Below the pieces are notes generated by a model that worked only from the letters and a program-made list of their open reading frames with translations, was not told where the DNA came from and made no database searches. 5,820 nucleotides of DNA from Dehalococcoides mccartyi (GTDB lineage Bacteria > Chloroflexota > Dehalococcoidia > UBA2979), in contig CAMDAY010000142.1 in NCBI GenBank assembly GCA_945888895.1, forward strand, positions 1 to 5,820. Direction: 5' to 3'. Positions 1 to 5,820 of this stretch are shown in pieces; positions within the stretch are counted from its first letter, which is position 1; each line of letters starts with the position of its first letter. The translations under genes and the position numbers were made by a program.

Positions 1-765
1 AGTGCGCATGGTGTCGGTCGTGTCGGTGAAGTGCAGCAGGGCGTCGATCTCCGCGCCCGTCTTGATCGCCGTGCTGAAGCCCTGGATGTCCATCTGGCGG
101 TTGATGCTGGACTTCTTCAACTGCAGGAACTTCGACGGCAGGTTCGCCATCTTCGTCGCCATCTCGCGCACGGTGGCCTCAAGCTCCGTCGCCGGCACTG
201 CGCGGTTCGCCCAACCCCAGTCCGAGGCGGTCTTGCCGTCGATCTGCGCACCGACGGTGTACGACATCTCCTTCGCGCGCTTCGGGCCGATCAGCCACGC
301 CCACATCGGGCTGATCATGCCGCCACCCAGCGGCAACGAGGGCAGGCCGACGCGGGCGTCCTCGGCGATCACGGTGATATCGCACATCACAGCCAACTGG
401 CTGGCGACGCCGAGGCAATAGCCGTGCACCTGAGCGATGATCGGCTTCGGGTTGTTCCAGATGCGCAGGAAGCGGTCGATTCCTACCTGGAGGTTGATCG
501 CGTCGTCTGCAACGTCGCCGTGGTCCGGGAGGTAGCCCTCTTCCTCGCGCGCACGGATGTCGGCCCCGGCGCTGAAGGCGCGGCCCGCGCCGCGGATGAT
601 GATGATGCGGACCTCCGGGTCGGCGTTCGCCTGCGCCAGTGCCTCCTCGAGCAGGTTCCACTGGCTCGGTCTGAACGCGTTCAATCGCTCGGGGCGGTTC
701 AGCGTGACGTACGCCAGCCGTCCGTCCCGCTCCAGCAGCACCCCGGCCTGGCCGTCATTTACCAC
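1..765 (-). CDS. Crotonase-fold (enoyl-CoA hydratase/isomerase family) protein, C-terminus cut by window edge
   Basis: 255 codons are visible and run through position 1 without a stop, so the C-terminus is missing; the family is usually about 255-290 residues, so little should be lost. The start is GTG at 765-763. A strong AGAGGAG (774-780) lies 8 bases upstream, and the product opens MVNDGQAGVLLERDG; the first in-frame ATG is codon 127, too late for the fold. Crotonase hallmarks seen: VTLNRPERLNAF (residues 20-31), the oxyanion-hole loop AFSAGADI (63-70), HGYCLGVASQLAVMCD (114-129), and IGPKRAKEM (159-167). The two glutamates of classical hydratases (rat Glu144 and Glu164) align with Gln123 and Ser143, so simple syn-hydration is doubtful. 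An isomerase, hydrolase, decarboxylase or non-hydratase lyase role is possible. It should bind acyl-CoA in the cytoplasm, probably as a trimer or hexamer. It is the third gene of the leftward operon, 49 bases after the dehydrogenase. Family assignment is firm; the reaction is unknown. Confidence 0.93.
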   Translation of the reverse strand, partial: MVNDGQAGVLLERDGRLAYVTLNRPERLNAFRPSQWNLLEEALAQANADPEVRIIIIRGAGRAFSAGADIRAREEEGYLPDHGDVADDAINLQVGIDRFLRIWNNPKPIIAQVHGYCLGVASQLAVMCDITVIAEDARVGLPSLPLGGGMISPMWAWLIGPKRAKEMSYTVGAQIDGKTASDWGWANRAVPATELEATVREMATKMANLPSKFLQLKKSSINRQMDIQGFSTAIKTGAEIDALLHFTDTTDTMRT

Positions 766-773
766 TACCCACA

Positions 774-780
774 CTCCTCT
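774..780 (-). promoter_or_regulatory. Ribosome binding site deciding the GTG start of the crotonase-fold gene
   Basis: On the minus strand this reads AGAGGAG, followed by 8 bases and GTG at 765-763. The spacing is ideal. The reading frame opened by this GTG carries the crotonase motifs, whereas the nearby ATG at 759-757 opens a different frame with no recognisable protein. Confidence 0.75.
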
Positions 781-797
781 CGACGCGCCCGGCGTCG
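781..797 (-). other. Small inverted repeat in the dehydrogenase-crotonase gap
   Basis: CGACGC (781-786) and GCGTCG (792-797) are perfect inverted arms around a 5-base loop. The repeat sits in the 49-base gap between the dehydrogenase stop and the crotonase-fold start. In the transcript it would form a 6-bp GC-rich hairpin ending directly against the Shine-Dalgarno of the next gene. No T-run follows in the transcribed direction, so it does not look like an intrinsic terminator. A role in translation or message stability is speculative, since short GC-rich hairpins arise often by chance at this base composition. Confidence 0.3.
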
Positions 798-814
798 TCT
801 GTTCCCCGCCGCGT

Positions 815-2044
815 CTAGCCTCGAGGCAACCCGAGGCCGCGCGTGGCGATGATGCTGCGCTGGATCTCGGAACTGCCCGCGGCGATCGTAGCGGGGATGC
901 GGTTGACCATGTTGTGCAGGGGCATGCTGCGGATCGCTGCGTGCGGGCTGTCCGGCTCCCAGACGTTGCTGTACAGGCCGAACACCTTCGTGCCGGTGAG
1001 CGCGACGCGCTGGCTCAACTCCGAGCCGAACAGCTTGCTGACCGACGCCTCGTAGTTCGGCACCATCCCCCGCTCCTGGATCGAGATGATCCGCAGCGAG
1101 AAGTTGAACATCACTTCACTCTCGATGTAGCGGTCGGCGACCTGGTCGCGCAGCGACGGCAACGAGGCGAGGCGCGACTTCGAAGCCTCCGCGTTCGTCG
1201 CGCGTTCGATCAGGCGTCGGATGTCCCGACGGGCGGCCACGGCGGCGGTGATGTTCGAGCGCTCGAAATCGAGCAGCGTCATGCCGACGTACCAGCCCCG
1301 GTTCTCCTCGCCGATGCGGTTCGCAACGGGGACGCGGACGTTGTCGAAGAACGTTTCGTTGAGGTGATGCTCGTCAGCCATGCTGATCAGCGGCCGCACC
1401 GTGATGCCCGGGGTGGTCGCGTCCATCATCAAGAACGAGATGCCGCGGTGCTTCGGCGCATCCGGGTCGGTCCGGACGAGGGCGAAGATCCAGTCCGCGA
1501 ACTGTGCCCCGGATGTCCAGATCTTCTGGCCGTTGACCACGTAGTCGTCGCCGTCCCGCGTGGCGCGCGTGCTCAGCGACGCGAGGTCCGAGCCCGCGCC
1601 CGGCTCGCTGTAGCCCTGCGCCCAGAAGACCTCGCCTGACAGGATCTTCGGGATGTGCTGTTGCTTCTGCTCCTCGGTGCCGTGGATCATGAGCGTCGGC
1701 CCGAGGAGCGCCAGGCCAGGAACCTGCGGGGCTGCCTTCGCGGTGGGTACTTCGGCCTCGGTCATCTCCATGTTGAAGACGAACTGCTCGGACGGGCCCA
1801 TTCCTGCGCCGCCGTACTCCTTCGGCCAGTGCGGGGCGAGCCAGCCCTTGTCGCGAAGCGCAGCTGACCACTCGGCATCCGCCGCCTGGCGCTCGGGATC
1901 GCCCGACTTGCGGTCCTCGAGCCAGTCGTTCCGCGACGGGAAGCCCTCGGCGTCGCGCTGGTAACGCTTCGGTAGCCGCTCGGCGACGAAGGCGCGCACC
2001 TCGTCGCGGAAAGCCGCTTGAGCAGGGGTATCGTTCCAGTCCAT
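815..2044 (-). CDS. Acyl-CoA dehydrogenase (FadE-like, FAD-dependent), complete
   Basis: A 409-residue protein, a normal acyl-CoA dehydrogenase length. It should catalyse alpha,beta-dehydrogenation of an acyl-CoA (or the reverse reduction) with FAD, in the cytoplasm. The ATG at 2044-2042 is preceded by GGAGGAG, and the N-terminus MDWNDTPAQAAF matches its paralogue at 4987 (MDWNDTPEQAGF). Domains in order: N-terminal helical domain (about 1-135), the beta domain with the flavin/substrate loop QGYSEPGAGSDLASL (143-157) and NGQKIWTSGA (171-180), and the C-terminal helical domain (about 245-409). The C-terminal signature AAGSSEIQRSIIATRGLG (388-405) is typical, but the residue matching the medium-chain enzyme's catalytic Glu376 is Ala389. 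Glu261 in LLDFERSN matches the base of isovaleryl- and long-chain enzymes. It is the second gene of the leftward operon, 15 bases after the CoA-transferase stop. Family is certain; the substrate is not readable from sequence. Confidence 0.96.
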   Translation of the reverse strand: MDWNDTPAQAAFRDEVRAFVAERLPKRYQRDAEGFPSRNDWLEDRKSGDPERQAADAEWSAALRDKGWLAPHWPKEYGGAGMGPSEQFVFNMEMTEAEVPTAKAAPQVPGLALLGPTLMIHGTEEQKQQHIPKILSGEVFWAQGYSEPGAGSDLASLSTRATRDGDDYVVNGQKIWTSGAQFADWIFALVRTDPDAPKHRGISFLMMDATTPGITVRPLISMADEHHLNETFFDNVRVPVANRIGEENRGWYVGMTLLDFERSNITAAVAARRDIRRLIERATNAEASKSRLASLPSLRDQVADRYIESEVMFNFSLRIISIQERGMVPNYEASVSKLFGSELSQRVALTGTKVFGLYSNVWEPDSPHAAIRSMPLHNMVNRIPATIAAGSSEIQRSIIATRGLGLPRG

Positions 2045-2048
2045 CGTG

Positions 2049-2055
2049 CTCCTCC
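2049..2055 (-). promoter_or_regulatory. Ribosome binding site of the leftward acyl-CoA dehydrogenase
   Basis: The minus strand reads GGAGGAG, then CACG, then ATG at 2044-2042. The site lies wholly inside the 15-base gap after the CoA-transferase stop (TAG at 2062-2060). This supports a shared transcript, possibly with translational coupling, and confirms the start. Confidence 0.75.
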
Positions 2056-2059
2056 GGGT

Positions 2060-4678
2060 CTACCCACGGCCGGGGAGTAGCCCCGGGAGGTAGTCCATTC
2101 CAATATGCAGTTCGCGTTCGAGGCGCTCGTAGTCCGCGTCTGAGTAGCCGAGCAGCGTCTTGTAGCAGTATTCGTTGTGCTCACCGAGGAGCGGGGGAGG
2201 CGAGTCGAGGCGAAGCGGCGGTCCGGATGTCTTCCACTGGTGGCCGGGGTACATGTGCGTGCCGGCCTCCTGGTGCGTCATCTGCACGAAGAAGCCGCGC
2301 TCCCTGATGTGCGGGTCGTTCAGCGTCGCCTCCTCGTTCAGCACCTTCGCCGCCGCGACTCCCTCGGCCTGCAGTCGATGCATCGCGTCGTAGGGATCGA
2401 GGTCTTCCGTCCAGGCGGAGATGCGTGCGTTGATCTCGTTGTGAAGCGCGTAGCGCTGCTTCGCCGTCGAGAAGCGCTCGTCGCGCGCCCACTCGGGGTC
2501 GCCCATCGCGCGCCGGAGGCCCAGCCATTCCTCGTCAGTGCGGGCGGTCAGCACGACCCACTCGTCGTTGCCGGCGCAGCGGTACGCACCCTGGATACCG
2601 CTCCAGCGATCGCGGTCGCCAAGGGGCGAGGGGTTGCGGTTGTTCCACTGGCAGTCGACGAAGTACTCGCCCACCGCCTGCAGCATGTTCTCCGACTGGG
2701 AGAAGTCGATGAACTGGCCAAGGCCGCTCTGCTCGCGTTCGCGCAGGGCGAGGAGCACCGCGAACGCCGCCCCCGGCCCGGACGCCGAGTCCATGTGCGT
2801 CGCCACCTGGGACGCACCGATGTCAAAGTCGCGATAGCCGCGCATGGTGAGGATCCCCGACCACGAATCGACGACCGAGCCCATCCCGCTGATCGCGCGG
2901 TTGCGTCCGCTGTTGCCGTACAGCGGCATGCTTACGTTGATCAGTCGCGGATTCACCGCGCGCATGACGGAATCGCCGAGGCCGAGCTTCTCCATGACGC
3001 CGAAGGCGTTGTTGTCCACGACGATGTCGCTGATCGCCAGGAGCTTCTTGAAGATCTCGAGGCCCTCGGCTCGGCGGAGGTCGGCGGTCATCGAGAGCTT
3101 GTTGCGGTTGATGGAGTTGAAGTTGGCGAAGCGGTTCCAGGGGCGCTCGCCCGGCTCGAAGTCGACGTAGCCGTTGTAGAGCGGGTTCGCGAACTCCTCC
3201 ATCTGCTTCTTGCTCTCGGGGCGGACGACGCCACCGCGCGTCACGACTGGGAAGAACTGCAGCGATTCGACGCGCACCACCTCGGCGCCGAGGTCCCCCA
3301 GCAGCGCCGTGGCCGACGGGCCTGCCCACGAAAGCGTCATGTCGATGACACGCACGCCCTCCAGCGGCAGGCGCGGCGGACCCAGCGGCACGCGCGTCGG
3401 TCGAGGTGCCGGCGCCTCAGCGGGCGCGGCCTCCCCGAACCGCTTCGCGGCCCCACTCCGCGCGATCACGCCGGCAGCCTCAAGGCGCGCGATCTCCTCG
3501 GGGCTCAAGCCGAGGCGACCGCCGAGGATGTCCGCGTTGTGCTGGCCGAGCAGCGGGGCGGGGCGCCGCTGCTCGTATCCCGCGCGCTCCATGCGAAAGG
3601 GCGCGCCAGGGTGTGTGGTCTTCCCGGCGACGGGATGCTCCACCTCGATGAAGTACCCGCGCTCGTTCAGGTGTGGGTCGCGGAGCACATCGCTGAAGTG
3701 GTTGACGGGGTAGATCGGGAGGCGGTTGGCCCGTGCGATCGCCTCGATCTCCACGCGCGTGTGCTGCATCGACCACCCGAGGAACCGGCCGCTCAACTCG
3801 CTCTGGAACGCGGAATCGCCCCAGTGCTCGGCAATCGGCTGGAAGCCCGCATCCTCGAGGAGATCCGTCGCCTCGATGATCTCGAGCAATCTCGTTGCGT
3901 CGCCTGGCTGCAACGACACGTGCAGCCAGCCGTCGCCGCACAGCGTGAAACCGCCGCGCAGGTTGCCGGTCCCCGCGCCCGACTCGATGCGCTGGAACGG
4001 CCGCTTGTTGTACTGCCAGCGAAGGATGTGCGTGCTTCGGCGGTCGGCGCTGCCGAGGAGGGCGTCAGTCATCGACAGGTCGATCATCTGCCCGACGCCT
4101 GAGCGCTCCGCCGTGAGGTACGCCCCCATCGCCGCAAGCGTGCCCATGCGGCCCGCGTAGTGCTCGCGCAGCCCGCCGCCCATGGCCAGGGGCTCGCGAT
4201 CCTTCACACCAAACGCGGACATGCAGTGCCCGAAGCCATCAAGGACGATCTCGGACGCCTTGTAGTCCTTGTAGGGCCCGGTCAGTCCCCATGGAGTGAT
4301 CGAGAGCACGACGATCGCCGGATTGATGGCCTTGAGCAGGTCGTAGTGCAGGCCGAGCTGGTCGAACTGCTGAGGGGTGTAGCTGGATATCAGGATGTCC
4401 GTGTCCGCGATGAGCCGCTCGACCAGCGCACGCCCATCCTCGGTAAACACGTCGAGCGTGATACCGAGCTTGTTGCGGTTGAAGTTGACGAACTGCGCGC
4501 TCTGCTCGATATCGGGTACATCGCCGGGGAAGTAGCCGAGGCTGCGGGCGTAGTCGCCTTCCGGCGGTTCGACCTTGATGACCTCGGCGCCGAAGTCTGC
4601 GAGGAACTTGGCGGCCGCGGGGCCGGCGAGGCCCTCGCTCAGTTCAAGGACACGGATGCCATGTAACGCCTGATCCAT
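2060..4678 (-). CDS. Tandem-fused family III (CaiB/BaiF) CoA-transferase, two domains in one chain
   Basis: An 872-residue protein, about twice the usual 390-430 residues of family III CoA-transferases. Residues 1-403 and 438-872 are homologous copies. Each opens with the CaiB start (LHGIRVLELSEGLAGP at 5-20; LEGVRVIDMTLSWAGP at 439-454), then FGAEVIKVE/LGAEVVRVE and NRNKL, and each ends with a DPHLNERGYF/DPHIRERGFF segment and PLLGQHN/PLLGEHN. An Ala/Pro-rich linker (about 404-437) joins them. Family III enzymes move CoA between acids through an aspartyl-CoA intermediate. That Asp is present in the C-half (Asp630, HMDSASG), while the N-half has Glu172 (REHYAG) at the matching place. The start ATG 4678-4676 is chosen because the fold begins there; the open frame extends to an ATG at 4774, but the extra 32 residues resemble nothing and precede the conserved start. 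The site upstream (GGGGCGG) is weak. It is the first gene of the leftward operon and probably activates the pathway's acid. DddD shares this double-domain build, but DMSP use is not implied. Confidence 0.93.
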   Translation of the reverse strand: MDQALHGIRVLELSEGLAGPAAAKFLADFGAEVIKVEPPEGDYARSLGYFPGDVPDIEQSAQFVNFNRNKLGITLDVFTEDGRALVERLIADTDILISSYTPQQFDQLGLHYDLLKAINPAIVVLSITPWGLTGPYKDYKASEIVLDGFGHCMSAFGVKDREPLAMGGGLREHYAGRMGTLAAMGAYLTAERSGVGQMIDLSMTDALLGSADRRSTHILRWQYNKRPFQRIESGAGTGNLRGGFTLCGDGWLHVSLQPGDATRLLEIIEATDLLEDAGFQPIAEHWGDSAFQSELSGRFLGWSMQHTRVEIEAIARANRLPIYPVNHFSDVLRDPHLNERGYFIEVEHPVAGKTTHPGAPFRMERAGYEQRRPAPLLGQHNADILGGRLGLSPEEIARLEAAGVIARSGAAKRFGEAAPAEAPAPRPTRVPLGPPRLPLEGVRVIDMTLSWAGPSATALLGDLGAEVVRVESLQFFPVVTRGGVVRPESKKQMEEFANPLYNGYVDFEPGERPWNRFANFNSINRNKLSMTADLRRAEGLEIFKKLLAISDIVVDNNAFGVMEKLGLGDSVMRAVNPRLINVSMPLYGNSGRNRAISGMGSVVDSWSGILTMRGYRDFDIGASQVATHMDSASGPGAAFAVLLALREREQSGLGQFIDFSQSENMLQAVGEYFVDCQWNNRNPSPLGDRDRWSGIQGAYRCAGNDEWVVLTARTDEEWLGLRRAMGDPEWARDERFSTAKQRYALHNEINARISAWTEDLDPYDAMHRLQAEGVAAAKVLNEEATLNDPHIRERGFFVQMTHQEAGTHMYPGHQWKTSGPPLRLDSPPPLLGEHNEYCYKTLLGYSDADYERLERELHIGMDYLPGLLPGRG

Positions 4679-4815
4679 GGCCGCCCCAGCCTGTCGTGTC
4701 GAATGCCCCGACGACGATCTCGCGCGGGATGTGGTCCAGTAGGTGGCCGGTTTCCCGCATGCGTTGACCAGCATAGCCGCCCACCGGTTGACTTGCAGGG
4801 CACGCCCGTCGGTGA

Positions 4816-4848
4816 CGGCACGGTGCCGCCCGCTGCAAGCCGCCCGCT
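4816..4848. repeat. Palindrome overlapping a 10-base direct repeat, candidate operator
   Basis: CGGCACGGTGCCG (4816-4828) is a perfect inverted repeat with 6-base arms around a central G. It overlaps the first copy of GCCGCCCGCT (4825-4834), which recurs exactly at 4839-4848, 14 bases from start to start. A related GCCGCCCACC lies at 4776. The position, in the middle of a divergent intergenic region, is where a transcription factor might bind. The motifs are GC-rich and short, so chance is a real alternative. No known operator was recognised. Confidence 0.3.
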
Positions 4849-4972
4849 ATCAAAGTACTGATGATCAAGGACGCCGGGAGGCGCGAGTATGTTCACGCCA
4901 CCGTGTGTGATCTCGTCGCCGCGGCGGGTCACCGCGAGGCGGCGATCGTCGCCGCACGGACAGCCCCGCCAC

Positions 4973-4978
4973 AGGAAG
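4973..4978 (+). promoter_or_regulatory. Ribosome binding site of the rightward acyl-CoA dehydrogenase
   Basis: AGGAAG sits 8 bases before the ATG at 4987. Together with the match to the paralogue's N-terminus, it favours this start over an in-frame ATG at 4861, which has no purine-rich sequence before it. Confidence 0.65.
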
Positions 4979-4986
4979 CGAGCAGC

Positions 4987-5820
4987 ATGGACTGGAACGA
5001 CACGCCTGAGCAGGCCGGTTTCCGCGCGGAAGTCCGCAGCTTCATCGCACGGAATCTGCCCGCACGGTATCGCGAGGACGCCGAGGGCTTCCCGTCCCCG
5101 CACGACTGGCTCACTGACCGCAAACTCGGCGACGAGGAGGCGCAACGGGCCTCGGCGGAGTGGGTCGGTGCGCTCGCCGAGAGGCGGTGGACCGCCCCGC
5201 AGTGGCCCGAGGAGTACGGGGGCGTGGGCCTTGGCCCGATGGAACAGTTCATCTTCAAGACGGAGATGACCGAAGCGGCAGTCCCGCCGCCCGCCGCGGC
5301 TCAGGCCGACCCTGGCGTTTCGATGCTCGGTCCGACGCTGATGATCCACGGCACGGAGGAGCAGAAGAAGCAGCACATCCCGCGCATCCTTGCCGCGGAG
5401 GTGTTCTGGGCGCAGGGGTACAGCGAGCCGGGAGCCGGCTCGGACCTCGCCTCGCTGACCACTCGTGCAACGCGCGACGGCGACGAGTACGTCATCAACG
5501 GACAGAAGATCTGGACGTCCGGAGCACACCTCGCGGACTGGATCTTCGCCCTCGTCCGCACGGATCCTGAGCAGCCGAAGCATCGCGGCATCTCCTTCCT
5601 GGTGATGGATATGAAGACGCCGGGGATCAGCGTTCGCCCGCTGGTGAACATGGCGGACGAGCACCACTTCAATGAGACGTTCTTCGACAACGTCCGCGTG
5701 CCTGTCGGCAACCGCGTGGGCGAGGAGAACCGCGGCTGGTACGTGGGCATGACGCTGCTCGACCACGAACGGTCGAACGTTACCGCGGCCATCGCCGCGC
5801 GCCGCGACATCACGCGGCTC
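4987..5820 (+). CDS. Acyl-CoA dehydrogenase, paralogue of the leftward one, 3' end cut by window edge
   Basis: 278 codons run open to the right edge; about 130 residues of the C-terminal helical domain should lie beyond. FAD-dependent acyl-CoA alpha,beta-dehydrogenation (or reduction) is expected. Seen: N-terminus MDWNDTPEQAGF, TLMIHGTEEQKKQHIPRIL (117-135), the flavin loop QGYSEPGAGSDLASL (143-157), NGQKIWTSGA (171-180), and the start of the C-terminal domain with LLDHERSN (257-264), where Glu261 is the probable catalytic base as in isovaleryl/long-chain enzymes. It aligns without gaps to the dehydrogenase at 815-2044, 211 of 278 identical by hand count. Differences cluster in the N-terminal helical domain (about 15-32, 60-70 and 100-113), while the flavin-binding middle is nearly unchanged. 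The start is set by AGGAAG and by that alignment; an in-frame ATG 126 bases upstream would add 42 residues that the paralogue lacks. It is transcribed away from the CoA-transferase operon. It may be an isozyme or a partner subunit. Confidence 0.95.
   Translation, partial: MDWNDTPEQAGFRAEVRSFIARNLPARYREDAEGFPSPHDWLTDRKLGDEEAQRASAEWVGALAERRWTAPQWPEEYGGVGLGPMEQFIFKTEMTEAAVPPPAAAQADPGVSMLGPTLMIHGTEEQKKQHIPRILAAEVFWAQGYSEPGAGSDLASLTTRATRDGDEYVINGQKIWTSGAHLADWIFALVRTDPEQPKHRGISFLVMDMKTPGISVRPLVNMADEHHFNETFFDNVRVPVGNRVGEENRGWYVGMTLLDHERSNVTAAIAARRDITRL

Larger units (their letters stand above)
4679..4986. promoter_or_regulatory. Divergent intergenic region, expected to hold both promoters
   Basis: These 308 bases separate the leftward CoA-transferase operon from the rightward acyl-CoA dehydrogenase, so both promoters should lie here. 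No convincing sigma-70 -35/-10 pair was found on either strand. Two TTGAC motifs (4764 and 4788, plus strand) lack a matching -10 at 16-18 bases. Seen in it: an AT-richer patch (about 4848-4868) with the palindromes AGTACT (4854-4859) and TGATCA (4862-4867), a perfect 13-base palindrome (4816-4828) and a 10-base direct repeat (4825-4848). The right part (4816-4986) is also open in frame with the downstream gene. No regulator gene lies in the window. Confidence 0.5.

Noticed and set aside
31..852. A 273-codon plus-strand open frame, and a 160-codon minus-strand frame at 179-661, over the crotonase-fold gene
   Set aside because: Both are out-of-frame or antisense shadows; the third minus-strand frame, starting GTG at 765, carries the crotonase motifs.
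2177..4102. A 641-codon open frame on the plus strand, antisense to the CoA-transferase
   Set aside because: The translation is Arg/Ala/Val/His-rich with no recognisable motif and lies wholly opposite a gene with two complete CaiB domains. Long antisense open frames are expected in GC-rich coding DNA.
2060..4678. Two adjacent CoA-transferase genes joined by a lost stop or sequencing error
   Set aside because: The frame is continuous through a plausible Ala/Pro-rich linker, there is no ribosome binding site or near-stop at the junction, and double-domain family III transferases are known. A true fusion is the simpler reading.
4679..4774. N-terminal extension of the CoA-transferase to an ATG at 4774
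   Set aside because: The 32 extra residues have no similarity to the family, and the conserved CaiB start (LHGIRVLELSEG) begins 4 residues after the ATG at 4678.
4764..4816. A sigma-70 promoter built on TTGACC (4764) or TTGACT (4788)
   Set aside because: No TATAAT-like hexamer lies 16-18 bases downstream of either; the sequence there is GC-rich.
4639..5766. A 375-codon open frame on the minus strand opposite the rightward dehydrogenase
   Set aside because: It is antisense to a gene with unmistakable acyl-CoA dehydrogenase motifs, its translation is low in complexity and unlike any family, and a similar shadow appears opposite the other dehydrogenase copy (557-1639).

Overview
The window is GC-rich bacterial DNA, densely coded, with one GTG start and strong purine-rich ribosome binding sites. 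It holds four protein genes, all of acyl-CoA metabolism. No RNA gene, CRISPR array, insertion sequence or prophage signal was seen. The taxon cannot be fixed from the sequence. Base composition, duplicated acyl-CoA dehydrogenases and a fused CaiB-type CoA-transferase would fit an uncultured Chloroflexota (Dehalococcoidia/SAR202-like) or actinobacterial genome; this is only an inference.

Layout: three genes read leftward and look like one operon. In transcription order they are a double-domain family III CoA-transferase (4678 to 2060), an acyl-CoA dehydrogenase (2044 to 815) and a crotonase-fold protein (765 to beyond position 1, C-terminus cut). The gaps between them are 15 and 49 bases, and the two downstream genes have clear Shine-Dalgarno sequences. 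A 308-base divergent intergenic region (4679-4986) separates this operon from a rightward gene at 4987. That gene is a second acyl-CoA dehydrogenase, cut by the right edge after 278 codons. It aligns without gaps to the first (211 of 278 residues identical by hand count), so the two form an inverted paralogous pair flanking the CoA-transferase.

How the genes could work together: the CoA-transferase would move CoA from a donor thioester to a carboxylic acid, a dehydrogenase would oxidise (or, running in reverse, reduce) the alpha-beta bond, and the crotonase-fold protein would act on the unsaturated acyl-CoA. The same trio of families occurs in carnitine metabolism (CaiB/CaiA/CaiD) and anaerobic toluene degradation (BbsEF/BbsG/BbsH). 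Substrate identity is not visible here.

The main oddities are catalytic. The crotonase-fold protein lacks both glutamates of classical enoyl-CoA hydratases. The CoA-transferase keeps the nucleophilic aspartate only in its second half. Both dehydrogenases have their probable catalytic glutamate at the isovaleryl/long-chain position rather than the medium-chain position.
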